Shown here piece after piece: positions 8,885 to 19,616 of a stretch of 36,700 nt of DNA. Below the pieces are notes generated by a model that ran no database searches, had not been told where the DNA came from, and saw only the letters and a program-made list of their open reading frames with translations. A program made the position numbers and the translations under genes. Every line of letters begins with the position of its first letter. The first letter of the stretch is position 1. The DNA is from Candidatus Caribbeanibacter nitroreducens (GTDB lineage Bacteria; Gemmatimonadota; Gemmatimonadetes; Palauibacterales; Palauibacteraceae): NCBI GenBank assembly GCA_947581645.1, contig CANPVF010000021.1, positions 1 to 36,700 on the forward strand. Direction: 5' to 3'.

Positions 8885-9687
8885 CAGGTCTCGTCCGCCA
8901 CGGTGGGGCGGAGCTCGTCCAGCCGCTCGGCGGAGACCTCCGTGGCCGGGACCCGGGCCAGCTCCCTCCCCTCGAGGAGCGACCCGGGGTTGAGAGCCAC
9001 CAGCAGGGACGCGGCCTCCTCGTGCCCGTCCTCGGACAGCAGGTCCCAGATCGGGCGCAGGCTGTCGGCACGGCCCGGGCGGGAGTGGTTGTCCGTGGCC
9101 AGCATGTCCATCTGACCGTCGGCCAGCATGCGTCGGGCCACCCCGGCGGCCCGCTTTCCGTGCCGTCCCCACAGGCTGCCCACGTTGCCGCAGGTCCGGA
9201 GTCCCGACGAGCGCCACTCCACGAGGCGCCCGTAGACGTCCCCGATGCCCCGGTACCGCTCCGGGTGTGCCAGCACCGGCGTCCGACCGGCCTCCCGGAT
9301 CGTCTCGAACCATCCCTCCGGGTCGTCGGGGACCCGAAACCCCGAGAACTCCACCAGCAGGGCGTCTCCGGCGCCCAGGACCAGGTCCGGCTCCCCGAAG
9401 TCCGCCGTGGGATCGTCCAGGCGAATCTCGTACGCCAGCTCCAGCTGCAGGCCCTCCAGCTCCTCCCGGGCCCGATCACGCAGCTCCCGGAACGCGGCCC
9501 GCACCTCGGGCCGGTACGGGCCGTCGATCCGGGACGCCGGCAGGTGCGGGGTGGCGGCCACCCGACGCACGCCGTCGGATTCGAGATCGCGCAGGTACTC
9601 GAGGGCCTGATCGACGCTCCGTGCACCGTCGTCCACCCCGGGCACGAAGTGGGTGTGGAGGTCGGTGATGGGCGGGACGCGGCTCAC
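8881..9687 (-). CDS. PHP-domain phosphatase, CpsB/YwqE-like
   Basis: A 268-aa metal-dependent PHP hydrolase like the tyrosine-protein phosphatases CpsB and YwqE, which act on the tyrosine kinases that control capsule and exopolysaccharide export. Metal-binding motifs are DLHTHFVPGVDDGARS (His11, His13), TPH (His48), AHPERY (His141) and ATDNH (Asp199, His201). The GTG start is chosen because it forms a GTGA junction with the upstream gene and is followed directly by the first PHP motif. No cognate BY-kinase gene is seen, and a small-molecule phosphatase (for example a sugar phosphate) is possible. Its coupling to gmhA fits envelope polysaccharide metabolism. Confidence 0.87.
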   Translation of the reverse strand: MSRVPPITDLHTHFVPGVDDGARSVDQALEYLRDLESDGVRRVAATPHLPASRIDGPYRPEVRAAFRELRDRAREELEGLQLELAYEIRLDDPTADFGEPDLVLGAGDALLVEFSGFRVPDDPEGWFETIREAGRTPVLAHPERYRGIGDVYGRLVEWRSSGLRTCGNVGSLWGRHGKRAAGVARRMLADGQMDMLATDNHSRPGRADSLRPIWDLLSEDGHEEAASLLVALNPGSLLEGRELARVPATEVSAERLDELRPTVADETW

Positions 9688-10059
9688 GCCTTCCCCCGCA
9701 TCCGCGCCGCCAGCTCGCGTCCGAGTCGGCCGGACGTGCCCCACTCGTCGGCCACGCGGGCCAGATCCTCGTCCCCCTCGGCCGCCGCCTCGAAGGCGAA
9801 GGTCAGGCTGGCGTCGGCGGCCAGGAGACGCAGGGCCTCCTCGCGGTCCCCCCTGCGCCCGGCCTCCACGCGGCCGAACTCCTGCAGGGCCGCCCGGGCC
9901 AGCCACCCGGAGAGCCCTGTCGGGTCCCCGTCGATCTCCACGCGCTCGAGGCACTTCCGCACGGCCTCCGCCAGGCGCGGCGGCGCGTCCCGAAGCCGGG
10001 ACTCCAGCCAGGCCTCGGCGTCCTCGCGGTCCACGCCCGGCCCGTCCGCTCCGCCGGCG

Positions 10060-10067
<8 letters not shown>
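9684..10067 (-). CDS. Conserved-context hypothetical protein, 127 aa
   Basis: Not recognised. The product is a soluble, Ala/Arg/Glu-rich, probably all-helical protein with no signal peptide, membrane segment, Cys or His motif. Its GTG start overlaps the alaS stop by 8 bases and its stop forms a GTGA junction with the PHP phosphatase, so it is clearly part of the alaS unit and its ribosomes are probably coupled to those of alaS. Codon use matches the neighbours. It could be a small adaptor; nothing in the sequence identifies a partner. Confidence 0.78.
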
Positions 10068-12720
<2,653 letters not shown>

Positions 12721-12774
12721 CTACGGCCGTGAGTGGGGGTTGGGCGGGACGGAAACGGTCGGTGCGCCCGTGGA

Positions 12775-12803
12775 AATATGCCGCTCGGAACCGAGGGGTT
12801 CAA
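12775..12803 (-). promoter_or_regulatory. Probable housekeeping promoter of alaS
   Basis: The minus strand reads TTGAAC (-35, 12798-12803), 17 bp, then CATATT (-10, 12775-12780). The -35 overlaps the TGA stop of recX. The predicted start would leave a leader of about 48 bases before alaS. This gives alaS and the genes below it a promoter independent of recX. Confidence 0.6.
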
Positions 12804-13483
12804 TCGTCGGCGGGGCCGGCGTCGTCCGGGTACTCGTCCCGGTAGAGCTGGTCGCCGAAGTATCGCCGCTCCACGTCCCGGATCAGGGCGTACGGAAAGC
12901 CCCGCCGGGACAGGTAGCTCCGGAAGCGCCGCCGCTCCCTCACCGGATCCTCGCCCTCCAGGTCGGCCCACTTCTTCTCGGCGGCCCTCTCGAGCAGCTC
13001 GCGCTCCGTGACGCCGGCCTCGCGGAAGGCCCGGCGGATGGCCTCCTCGGCCGTCTCCTCGTCGACCCCCTTCTTCCGGAGCTCGTCCCGGAGTCGCCGC
13101 ACGCCCCGGGGGTTCAGTCGGACCCGGTCCCGGACGTGGGAGCGGGCGAACTCGAGATCGTCCACGTAGCCCAGCTCCCGGCAGCGATCGACCGCGTGGC
13201 GGACGGCGTCCTCCGAGAAGTCGCTGTCCCGGAGCTTCCGCTCCAGCTCGGCCTCGCTCCGCGGCCGGTAGGAGAGGTAGTTGAGGGCGCGGTCCATGGC
13301 CTCCTGGCGGTGCACTTCCGAGCGCAATCGGTCCAGCTCCTCGTCGGTGAGGCTCCGCCCTTCCCGCAGGTCCATCCGCTCGGCCCGGGCCGCCGGCAGC
13401 TCGCCCTCGCGCCGTCCGTCCACCTCCACCCTGAGCCGGTCGCCGTCGCTCCCCGCCGGTCGGAGCCCCGTGATCGTGGGCAC
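12800..13483 (-). CDS. recX: Regulatory protein RecX
   Basis: RecX binds RecA filaments and limits their ATPase and recombinase activity. The 227-aa protein has the three-repeat helical fold typical of the family: RALNYLSYRPRSEAELERKL (about 66-85), ELGYVDDLEFARSHVRDRV and a third helical repeat ending SYLSRRGFPYALIRDV. About 60 N-terminal residues precede the repeats, as in longer RecX proteins. The GTG start has GGGAG seven bases upstream. It would normally follow recA directly, but here a divergent amidase gene sits between them, so recX needs its own promoter, which I could not define. Confidence 0.93.
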   Translation of the reverse strand: MPTITGLRPAGSDGDRLRVEVDGRREGELPAARAERMDLREGRSLTDEELDRLRSEVHRQEAMDRALNYLSYRPRSEAELERKLRDSDFSEDAVRHAVDRCRELGYVDDLEFARSHVRDRVRLNPRGVRRLRDELRKKGVDEETAEEAIRRAFREAGVTERELLERAAEKKWADLEGEDPVRERRRFRSYLSRRGFPYALIRDVERRYFGDQLYRDEYPDDAGPADD

Positions 13484-13560
13484 GTCAGCTCCCGCGGGGG
13501 AAGATTCCGACGAGCCGCCCCCCCGGCGTCCACTGGCCCGCGGCCGCCTCGGGGCGAAGA

Positions 13561-13583
13561 TTGGAGGCAGTCACCACTTCCAA
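13561..13583. promoter_or_regulatory. Inverted repeat between divergent recX and amidase genes
   Basis: TTGGAGG, nine bases, CTTCCAA: the arms match at 6 of 7 positions. It lies 12 bases before the amidase ATG, partly upstream of its GGGAG ribosome site, and in the shared upstream region of recX. A repressor site is plausible; it does not resemble the E. coli or Bacillus LexA boxes. Confidence 0.3.
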
Positions 13584-13595
13584 CGGGAGTCCTCC

Positions 13596-14927
13596 ATGGA
13601 CCGCCGCGATTTCGGCACCCTGCTGGCCGGCGCCATCGGCGCCGCCGCCTTCTCCCCCTTCCCCTTCCGGCCGCTGGCTGCGCAGGACGCGCCCCTGGGC
13701 GTGGACGGCCCGCGGCTCCGCCGACGGCTGGACGAGATCACCCGCTTCGGCTCCACCGGCGACGGCGGCATCGACCGTCCGGCCTACGGCGACGCCGACA
13801 TCGCGGCCCGGGAGTACGTCCGGACCGTCATGCGGGAGGCCGGCCTGGAGCCGTCGGTGGACGCCGCCGGGAACATCCTGGGGCGCCGCCCCGGAGCGGA
13901 GTCGGGCCTCCCTCCCCTCATGGCCGGCTCCCACATCGACTCGGTGCCGAACGGCGGGCGCTTCGACGGCCCGCTGGGCGTCCTGGCCGCCGTCGAGGCG
14001 GCGCAGCGGCTCCGGGAAGCCGGCGTCGAGACCCGGCACCCGCTGGAGATCGTCGTCTTCTCGAACGAGGAGGACGGCAAGGTCGGCAGCCGGGCCCTCG
14101 CCGGCGAGGTGACGGCGGAGGAGCTCGACCGCACCACGAACAGCGGCTACACGATCCGCGAGGGACTGGAGCGGATCGGCGGCGACCCGGAGCGCGTCAC
14201 CGAGATCGGACGCTCCCGGGGCGACGTGGCGGCCTTCCTGGAGCTCCACCCCGAGCAGGGGGCGATCCTGGTCGGCGACGACCTGGACATCGGCGTCGTC
14301 CAGGGCATCGTCGGCATCAAGCGCTGGCAGGTGACGATCACCGGCGAGGCGAATCACGCCGGCACCACGCCCATGGACCAGCGCAGCGACGCCCTGGTGG
14401 CCGCGGCCCGCTTCGTCGACACGGTCCACCGCCGGGCCCGATCCATGGAGGGGCGGCAGGTGGCCACGGTGGGACGGATCTCGGCGCACCCCGGCGCCGC
14501 CAACGTGATTCCGGGGCGCGTGGAGCACACCCTCGAGATCCGGGACCTGGAGATGGCGAAGATCGACCGCGTCTACGACCTCCTCCGGAAGGAGGCGTCC
14601 CGTATCGCCGCGGAGACGGGCACCGAGTTCGAGTTCTCCCACTACTACACCACCCACTCGGCGCCGACGGATCCCCGGCTGCGGGACATCGTGGAGGAGG
14701 CCGCGCGCTCCCGGGACCTGTCGACGCTCCGCATGCCGAGCGGAGCCGGCCACGACGCCCAGAGCATCGCGCAGTTCGCCCCGGTGGGGATGGTCTTCGT
14801 GCCCAGCGTGGGAGGGATCAGCCATTCTCCCGACGAGTTCACCCGCCCGGAGGACGTGGTGAACGGGGCCGAGGTCGTGCTCGGCGCCCTGCGGGCCGCC
14901 GACGGCCGGGACTGGAGCGCGGCCTGA
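13596..14927 (+). CDS. M20-family amidase, N-carbamoyl-L-amino-acid hydrolase/allantoate amidohydrolase type, Tat-exported
   Basis: A 443-aa binuclear zinc hydrolase of the hydantoinase/carbamoylase family. Known members remove a carbamoyl or ureido group from N-carbamoyl amino acids, allantoate or beta-ureidopropionate. Metal-site residues visible are His113 (GSHID), Asp124 (GGRFDG), Glu158/159 (NEED), His218 (ELHPEQG) and His410 (GISHSP). The lid-dimerisation domain follows VGIKRWQVTITGEANHAGTTPMD. The N-terminus MDRRDFGTLLAGAIGAAAF, ending near LAAQ, is a twin-arginine signal, so the enzyme probably acts outside the cytoplasm, which is unusual for this mostly cytosolic family. ATG chosen with GGGAG upstream. 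It is divergent from recX and convergent with recA (22-bp gap). Confidence 0.9.
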   Translation: MDRRDFGTLLAGAIGAAAFSPFPFRPLAAQDAPLGVDGPRLRRRLDEITRFGSTGDGGIDRPAYGDADIAAREYVRTVMREAGLEPSVDAAGNILGRRPGAESGLPPLMAGSHIDSVPNGGRFDGPLGVLAAVEAAQRLREAGVETRHPLEIVVFSNEEDGKVGSRALAGEVTAEELDRTTNSGYTIREGLERIGGDPERVTEIGRSRGDVAAFLELHPEQGAILVGDDLDIGVVQGIVGIKRWQVTITGEANHAGTTPMDQRSDALVAAARFVDTVHRRARSMEGRQVATVGRISAHPGAANVIPGRVEHTLEIRDLEMAKIDRVYDLLRKEASRIAAETGTEFEFSHYYTTHSAPTDPRLRDIVEEAARSRDLSTLRMPSGAGHDAQSIAQFAPVGMVFVPSVGGISHSPDEFTRPEDVVNGAEVVLGALRAADGRDWSAA

Positions 14928-14949
14928 CGTCGACGGCAGTCCCCCGGCG

Positions 14950-16044
14950 CTACTCCCCGTCGCCCTCGGGATCGCCGCCGTCGGCCTCCGGGCCGGCCCC
15001 GTCGGAACCGGCCTCGCCGTCCTCCTCCGAGTCGACGAGCCCCATCTCCTTTCGGACGCGGGCCTCGATCTCCTCGGAGATGTCCGGGTTCTCCTTCAGG
15101 AACTGCTTCGCGTTCTCCCGCCCCTGGCCGAGCTTGATGTCGTCGTCCTCGCCGTAGGAGTACCAGGCGCCGGCGCGGCTCACGATGCCGTGCTCCTCCC
15201 CGAGATCGACCAGGAGCCCCTCCTTGGAGATGCCCTGGTTGAACATGATGTCGAACTCGGCCTGCTTGAACGGCGGGGCGCACTTGTTCTTCACGACCTT
15301 TACGCGCGTCCGGTTCCCCACCTGCTCGTCGCCCTCCTTGATGGAGGCCACGCGACGGATGTCCAGCCGGAGGGACGCGTAGAACTTGAGCGCCCGGCCA
15401 CCGGACGTGGTCTCGGGGTTCCCGAACATCACGCCGATCTTCTCGCGGATCTGGTTCGTGAAGATCAGGGCGGTGTCCGATCGGCCGATGGCGCCGGTGA
15501 GCTTCCGCATGGCCTGCGACATGAGCCGCGCCTGGAGGCCGACATGGGAGTCCCCCATCTCGCCCTCGATCTCCGCCTTGGGCACCAGGGCGGCGACCGA
15601 GTCCACGACGACCACGTCCAGCGCCCCTGAGCGCACCAGCACCTCGGCGATCTCCAGCGCCTGCTCTCCCGTGTCGGGCTGGGAGACCAGCAGGTTCTCC
15701 GTGTCGACGCCGAGCCGCTCCGCGTACTCCACGTCCAGTGCGTGCTCGGCGTCGATGAACGCCGCCACGCCGCCCTGCTTCTGGGCGTTGGCGATGATGT
15801 GGAGGGTGAGGGTGGTCTTCCCGGACATCTCCGGCCCGAAGACCTCGGTGATCCGACCGCGCGGGACGCCGCCGATGCCGGTGGCGTCGTCCAGGTTGAG
15901 CGCCCCGGTGGAGATGGCCGGGGGCTCCACCCGGGCGTCCTCCGAGCCCAGGCGCATGATGGCGCCCTTGCCGTGCTGGCGCTCGATCTGGTTCATCGCG
16001 ACGTTGAGCGCCTTCTTCCGCTCTTCGGTCATCTCCGGAGCCAT
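14950..16044 (-). CDS. recA: Recombinase RecA
   Basis: The DNA strand-exchange ATPase and SOS co-protease. The 364-aa protein matches RecA throughout, with Walker A GPEMSGKT at 70-77 (most RecA proteins have GPESSGKT, so the fourth residue differs) and the [17 protein letters not shown] and [17 protein letters not shown] (DNA-binding loop) stretches. The C-terminus ends in a long acidic tail, which in E. coli restrains activity. The ATG is fixed by the conserved [11 protein letters not shown] start region, with AAGGA about 11 bases upstream. A strong promoter lies about 130 bases upstream. It is transcribed towards the amidase gene. Confidence 0.98.
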   Translation of the reverse strand: MAPEMTEERKKALNVAMNQIERQHGKGAIMRLGSEDARVEPPAISTGALNLDDATGIGGVPRGRITEVFGPEMSGKTTLTLHIIANAQKQGGVAAFIDAEHALDVEYAERLGVDTENLLVSQPDTGEQALEIAEVLVRSGALDVVVVDSVAALVPKAEIEGEMGDSHVGLQARLMSQAMRKLTGAIGRSDTALIFTNQIREKIGVMFGNPETTSGGRALKFYASLRLDIRRVASIKEGDEQVGNRTRVKVVKNKCAPPFKQAEFDIMFNQGISKEGLLVDLGEEHGIVSRAGAWYSYGEDDDIKLGQGRENAKQFLKENPDISEEIEARVRKEMGLVDSEEDGEAGSDGAGPEADGGDPEGDGE

Positions 16045-16173
16045 CGGACCACCGTTCCTTGACGTGAGTTCGCTTCGTGGGGACCCGGAGCCGGGTCTGG
16101 CGAGAGGCCGGACGCCGCCCGGTCTTTCGGACGACCGGTCGGAGCCGCGCGCGGCCTTCTCTCGAGGATCGTC

Positions 16174-16202
16174 AGTATAGCCCCCGCCCCGAGTCTTCGC
16201 AA
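16174..16202 (-). promoter_or_regulatory. Strong sigma-70-type promoter of recA, with an overlapping direct repeat
   Basis: The minus strand reads TTGCGA (-35, 16197-16202), 17 bp, TATACT (-10, 16174-16179), the best promoter in the window. A direct repeat CGAAGA, five bases, CGAAGA (16194-16210) covers the -35. Its 11-bp period puts both copies on one face of the helix, as expected for a regulator site. The leader to the recA ATG is about 120 bases. No E. coli-type (CTGT-N8-ACAG) LexA box is seen. Confidence 0.65.
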
Positions 16203-16283
16203 TTTCTTCGGGTGCCCTCTCCGGCGCTCCTGCCGGCCCCCGAATCGGCACTCCACACCGTGCCGCCGGCCGTCATCGGCGGC

Positions 16284-17342
16284 TCATCCGAGGCACGCCG
16301 CCGCGGCCCGATCCAGGGCCCGGATCGCCCGCTCGACGTCCCCGTCGTCCACGTCCCGGTGCGTCACGGCCCGCAGGCGGCGTGGGCCCGCGGGCAGCAG
16401 CCGGGCGCCCTCCTCGCCGGCCGCGTCCACGAGATCCCCGGGCTCCAGGGCGGCCTCCTCGAGACGGATCATCACGATGTTCGTCTCCGGCTCGGGCGCC
16501 GAGAGCCCCCGGATGCCGTTCGCCCCCTCCGCCAGCCGGCGCGCGCGGCGGTGATCCTCGGTCAGCGCGTCCAGACCCCGATCCAGCGCGTGCAGGCCGG
16601 CGGCGGCCAGGAGCCCGGACTGGCGCATGCCGCCGCCCAGCCGCTTCCGGACGACCCACGCCCGCTCCATGGTCGCGGCGGGCCCGGCCAGCAGCGACCC
16701 CACCGGACATCCGAGCCCCTTGGATAGCGAGACCATGACCGTGTCCGCGCACGCGGCGAAGGCCGACATGGCGGTTCCCGACGCCGCGGCGGCGTTCCAG
16801 AGCCGCGCCCCGTCCAGGTGCACCGGCACGCCCCGCTCCCGGCCCAGGCCGCGCACCTCGCGGAGGCCGTCCACCGGGGCCACCACGCCGCCGTGGTCGT
16901 TGTGGGTGTTCTCGGCCCACAGCAGGCCGGTCCGGGGATGATGGCGGTCTCCCGGGCGCAGCGCCGGCTCGTAGTCGCGCCGATCCACCCTGCCGCCCTC
17001 CGAGGCGAAGGTGCGGAGCTGGACCCCGGAGAGGGCCGCGGGCGCGGCGTGCTCGTAGTGGAAGACGTGCGCCCGCTCCTCGATCACCACCTCGTCGCCG
17101 GGCTCCGTGTGGACGGCCAGCGCCGTCTGGTTCGCCTGGGTGCCCGACGGGAAGAAGAGGGCCGCCTCCTTGCCCAGCAGGGCGGCGACCCGGTCCTCGA
17201 GGCGGGCCACGGTGGGGTCCTCCCCCAGCACGTCGTCCCCCACCTCGGCGCCGGCCACCGCCTCCCGCATGGCCGGGGTGGGTCGCGTCACCGTGTCGCT
17301 GCGGAGGTCGACGGCCCGCCCCTCCGCCCCTTCTCCGGTCAC
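16284..17342 (-). CDS. ltaE: Low-specificity L-threonine aldolase (PLP)
   Basis: Cleaves L-threonine/allo-threonine to glycine and acetaldehyde; cytosolic, fold-type I PLP enzyme. The 352 aa include the N-terminal [19 protein letters not shown] signature, [13 protein letters not shown], the [11 protein letters not shown] stretch, the [11 protein letters not shown] cofactor motif and [14 protein letters not shown] with the PLP lysine. The GTG start is inferred from the family N-terminus; its ribosome site is weak. The stop of the zinc-ribbon gene lies just 7 bases upstream, so the two are probably co-transcribed. A beta-eliminating lyase of the same fold is less likely. Confidence 0.93.
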   Translation of the reverse strand: MTGEGAEGRAVDLRSDTVTRPTPAMREAVAGAEVGDDVLGEDPTVARLEDRVAALLGKEAALFFPSGTQANQTALAVHTEPGDEVVIEERAHVFHYEHAAPAALSGVQLRTFASEGGRVDRRDYEPALRPGDRHHPRTGLLWAENTHNDHGGVVAPVDGLREVRGLGRERGVPVHLDGARLWNAAAASGTAMSAFAACADTVMVSLSKGLGCPVGSLLAGPAATMERAWVVRKRLGGGMRQSGLLAAAGLHALDRGLDALTEDHRRARRLAEGANGIRGLSAPEPETNIVMIRLEEAALEPGDLVDAAGEEGARLLPAGPRRLRAVTHRDVDDGDVERAIRALDRAAAACLG

Positions 17343-17349
17343 GCTCCGC

Positions 17350-17901
17350 TCACGCCGGGAGCTCGGTCCCGCACTGGCCGCAGAAGCGGGCGTCGGCCCC
17401 GGCCTCCGTCCCGCACTCGGGACAATGCACCGGCGCCCCGGTCCCCTCCGGCTGCTCACCGCCCGCGGCCGCCCTCGCCCTCTCCGCCCCTTCCCCGGAG
17501 TCCGCCCCGATGCCGGCCGCGCTCCCGCCGCCCTCTTCCTCCCGGCGCGCCTCCACCGCTGCCCGGGCGTACTTGTTCTTCAGGCGTCGGTAGTCCTCGT
17601 CCGACAGCTTCCCGGTCTCGTGCTCGAACTGGAGCTCCTCCAGGGCGTCCAGCGCGGCCTCCCGGCGATCCTCCGGCGAGGCGTCGCCGTCCGGCGAGTT
17701 CGGATCGGCGGGCTCGTCCTCCAGGAGCGGCGCCACGACGAGCCCCGATATGAAGAGCACGGCGATGATGATGCCGAAGATGTAGACCGAAGCGATGACG
17801 TCCTCCCGGACCTTCTCGAGCGTCTGAGCGCGCGCTCCCGCGTGAGGCGGCCGTCCCGTTCGCCGATCCCTCCCGCGGTCGTGACACCGTCGAGGTACCA
17901 C
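17350..17901 (-). CDS. Membrane-anchored zinc-ribbon protein with CcmI-like helical segment
   Basis: Not recognised as a named protein. One membrane segment lies at about 36-59, then an acidic linker. A helical stretch (about 84-119, [25 protein letters not shown]) resembles the start of CcmI-type cytochrome c maturation proteins. A second Ala/Glu-rich linker follows, and a C-terminal zinc ribbon (Cys159, Cys162, Cys173, Cys176; spacing C-x2-C-x10-C-x2-C). The GTG start is uncertain: there is no ribosome site, and the first 20 codons have atypical third bases, so the true start may be nearer the membrane segment. It lies 7 bases upstream of the threonine aldolase. No cytochrome maturation genes are nearby. 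Confidence 0.75.
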   Translation of the reverse strand: MVPRRCHDRGRDRRTGRPPHAGARAQTLEKVREDVIASVYIFGIIIAVLFISGLVVAPLLEDEPADPNSPDGDASPEDRREAALDALEELQFEHETGKLSDEDYRRLKNKYARAAVEARREEEGGGSAAGIGADSGEGAERARAAAGGEQPEGTGAPVHCPECGTEAGADARFCGQCGTELPA

Positions 17902-17999
17902 CCAGTGCGGGAAGCGTGCACGGCCGTCACGACGCGGTCAACAACGCCCCGCCGCCGGACGCGGTTCGCGCCGGGGCCGTCGCTCCGGGCCCGTGCCGG

Positions 18000-18521
18000 T
18001 CAGTGGTAGCCGCGGAAGTACCCGCTGGCCGACATGCGCGAGCTGTCCCCCGGGCTCTCCCCGCCCAGCGCTTCGAAGCGGAAGCTCCCGTAGGCCTCCA
18101 TGCCGGTGACGCGGGTCATCGTGACGTCCCCGCTCTCGGCCAGGTATCGGCGGACGATCGAGTCCGCGTCGAAGACGGCGACGAGCCCGAAGGCCTCCTC
18201 CTCCGAGAGGGGCGGATCGAAGGGGACGACGCCGTAGGTCGACTGCCGGGGCGCGTCGGTTCCCCCGACCACCTGGATCTCGGTGCGACCGCCGGGGCGG
18301 TGGGCGGTGAGCGAGAGCAGCCACACGTCCTGACGGATCTCGCCCGGGAAGTTGGCCGTGGCCTCCGTGAGCGTCGCCTCCCCCGACAGGGAGCGCTCGA
18401 GCGACCCCTGGAAGCTGGCCTCGAACGTGCTCTCCTCGAGCGCGTCCGGGCCCGTGGGCTCGCCGCAGGCGGCCACGGTCACGAGGAGCGCGACGGACAC
18501 GATCCTCCTCTCGACGCTCAT
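18000..18521 (-). CDS. Putative lipoprotein of unknown function
   Basis: A 173-aa protein with a type II signal peptide: positive n-region SVERR, hydrophobic core VSVALLVTV and lipobox VAAC, giving lipidated Cys19. The mature part is probably beta-rich, with no motif I recognise. The ATG is well supported by GGAGGT seven bases upstream. It follows the SLOG gene by 34 bases on the same strand and could be the end of the helicase-dtd-SLOG unit, although its own strong ribosome site suggests independent translation. Confidence 0.8.
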   Translation of the reverse strand: MSVERRIVSVALLVTVAACGEPTGPDALEESTFEASFQGSLERSLSGEATLTEATANFPGEIRQDVWLLSLTAHRPGGRTEIQVVGGTDAPRQSTYGVVPFDPPLSEEEAFGLVAVFDADSIVRRYLAESGDVTMTRVTGMEAYGSFRFEALGGESPGDSSRMSASGYFRGYH

Positions 18522-18555
18522 AGCCCGACACCTCCGGGGGGGTCTGAAAGCCTTT

Positions 18556-19101
18556 CTAGCGCTGCGCTCCCTCTCGCCTCCGTCCCTGTGCCAGCTCGAA
18601 GGCTCGCGCCACGGCCGCGGCCGGGTCCCGGAACCGATCGATGGGAAACTCGTCCGGCAGGGAGTCCAGCACGCCCACCAGCGGCACGCCGAGCTTCATG
18701 CAGAAGGCCGCCTCGCTCATGGTCCCCCATTCGCCGGAGACCGCGATCACGGCCTCCGACGCCCGGACCACCAGCACGTTCCGCGCCTCACCCAGGCCCG
18801 TGGGCACCGGGATCGAGACGCCGGGCGCGGCGTCCCCGGGGTCGTCCCCGGGCAGCAGTCCCAGCACGGGTGCCCCCTCCTCGGCGGCCCCCTCGGCCGC
18901 CGCGGCCATGACGCCGCCGAGCCCACCGCACACGAGCAGAGCCTCGGCCCGGGCCAGCGCGCGGCCGACGGCCCGCGCCGCCACCAGCACCTCGCCCTCG
19001 GCGTCGGCGGACCCGATGACGCCGATGCGGAGGGGACGCTCCACGGGCTCCTCCCGTCCGCCCCGCCCCGCGCCGCCGATCCCCACCGTGGGCGCGCTCA
19101 C
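18556..19101 (-). CDS. SLOG/LOG-fold nucleotide-binding protein (TIGR00725 type)
   Basis: A 181-aa protein with a Rossmann-like lysine-decarboxylase/LOG fold: IGVIGSA at 26-32, LLVCGGLGGVMAAAAEGA at 55-72 and GEWGTMSEAA at 123-132 (equivalent of PGGxGTxxE). The family relates to Lonely-Guy phosphoribohydrolases and DprA-like nucleotide sensors; members of this subtype are uncharacterised. The GTG start overlaps the dtd stop (GTGA), so expression is coupled. The open frame continues far upstream inside the helicase region, but the residues before this GTG have no similarity and are a shadow. Confidence 0.88.
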   Translation of the reverse strand: MSAPTVGIGGAGRGGREEPVERPLRIGVIGSADAEGEVLVAARAVGRALARAEALLVCGGLGGVMAAAAEGAAEEGAPVLGLLPGDDPGDAAPGVSIPVPTGLGEARNVLVVRASEAVIAVSGEWGTMSEAAFCMKLGVPLVGVLDSLPDEFPIDRFRDPAAAVARAFELAQGRRREGAQR

Positions 19102-19541
19102 CGCTCCAGGAGGATCGTCACGGGACCGTCGTTCACGATCTCCACGTCCATCATGGCGCCGAACTCGCCGGTCTCCACGGGCTCGTGCAGCTCCCGGCAC
19201 CGGTCGACGAAGCGCTCGAAGAGCTCGCGCGCCGGACCGGGGTCGGCGGCGTCGACGAAGGAGGGGCGACGGCCGCGGGAGACGTCCCCGTACAGGGTGA
19301 ACTGGGGAACCAGGAGGAGCCCCCCGTCCACGTCCGCCAGGTCGAGGTTCATCTTCCCCTCCCCGTCGTCGAAGATCCGGAGGCCGCAGAGCTTCTCGGC
19401 CATCCAGCCGACCTCGTCGTCGCCGTCGCCCTCGCCGAATCCCACCAGGGCCATGAGCCCCCGGTCGACCTCGCCCAGGACCTCGCCCCCGTCGGCCCGG
19501 CGGACCGCTCCCCGCGACACCCTCTGCACGACCAGCCGCAT
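19098..19541 (-). CDS. dtd: D-aminoacyl-tRNA deacylase
   Basis: Hydrolyses D-aminoacyl-tRNAs and Gly-tRNA-Ala, keeping D-amino acids out of translation; cytosolic homodimer. The 147 aa match family length. The N-terminal MRLVVQRVSRG and KMNLDL stretches and the NDGPVT motif (137-142) are intact. The active-site motif reads PQFTLYGD (79-86), where nearly all Dtd proteins have SQFTL, so Ser is replaced by Pro while the catalytic Thr82 is kept. The start was chosen at MRLVVQ, with GAGG six bases upstream, over an ATG 13 codons earlier. It functionally complements alaS, encoded in the same window. Confidence 0.95.
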   Translation of the reverse strand: MRLVVQRVSRGAVRRADGGEVLGEVDRGLMALVGFGEGDGDDEVGWMAEKLCGLRIFDDGEGKMNLDLADVDGGLLLVPQFTLYGDVSRGRRPSFVDAADPGPARELFERFVDRCRELHEPVETGEFGAMMDVEIVNDGPVTILLER

Positions 19542-19586
19542 CTCCGTCCTCTCTCCTCCTTCTCGCTCCACTCTCTCCATCTCGGA

Positions 19587-19602
19587 CGTCTCCGCGGAGA
19601 CG
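19587..19602. repeat. Perfect 16-bp palindrome between helicase gene and dtd
   Basis: CGTCTCCGCGGAGACG forms a 6-bp stem with a CGCG loop in the short gap after the helicase stop. No T-tract follows. Its form is the same as the palindrome between rarA and hflX: six base pairs plus a four-base GC loop. Confidence 0.4.
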
Positions 19603-19616
19603 CCGCGTCGCCTCCG

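Noticed and set aside
16045-16283. An E. coli- or Bacillus-type LexA box upstream of recA
   Set aside because: No CTGT-N8-ACAG or CGAAC-N4-GTTCG-like dyad was found; only the CGAAGA direct repeat remains as a candidate.
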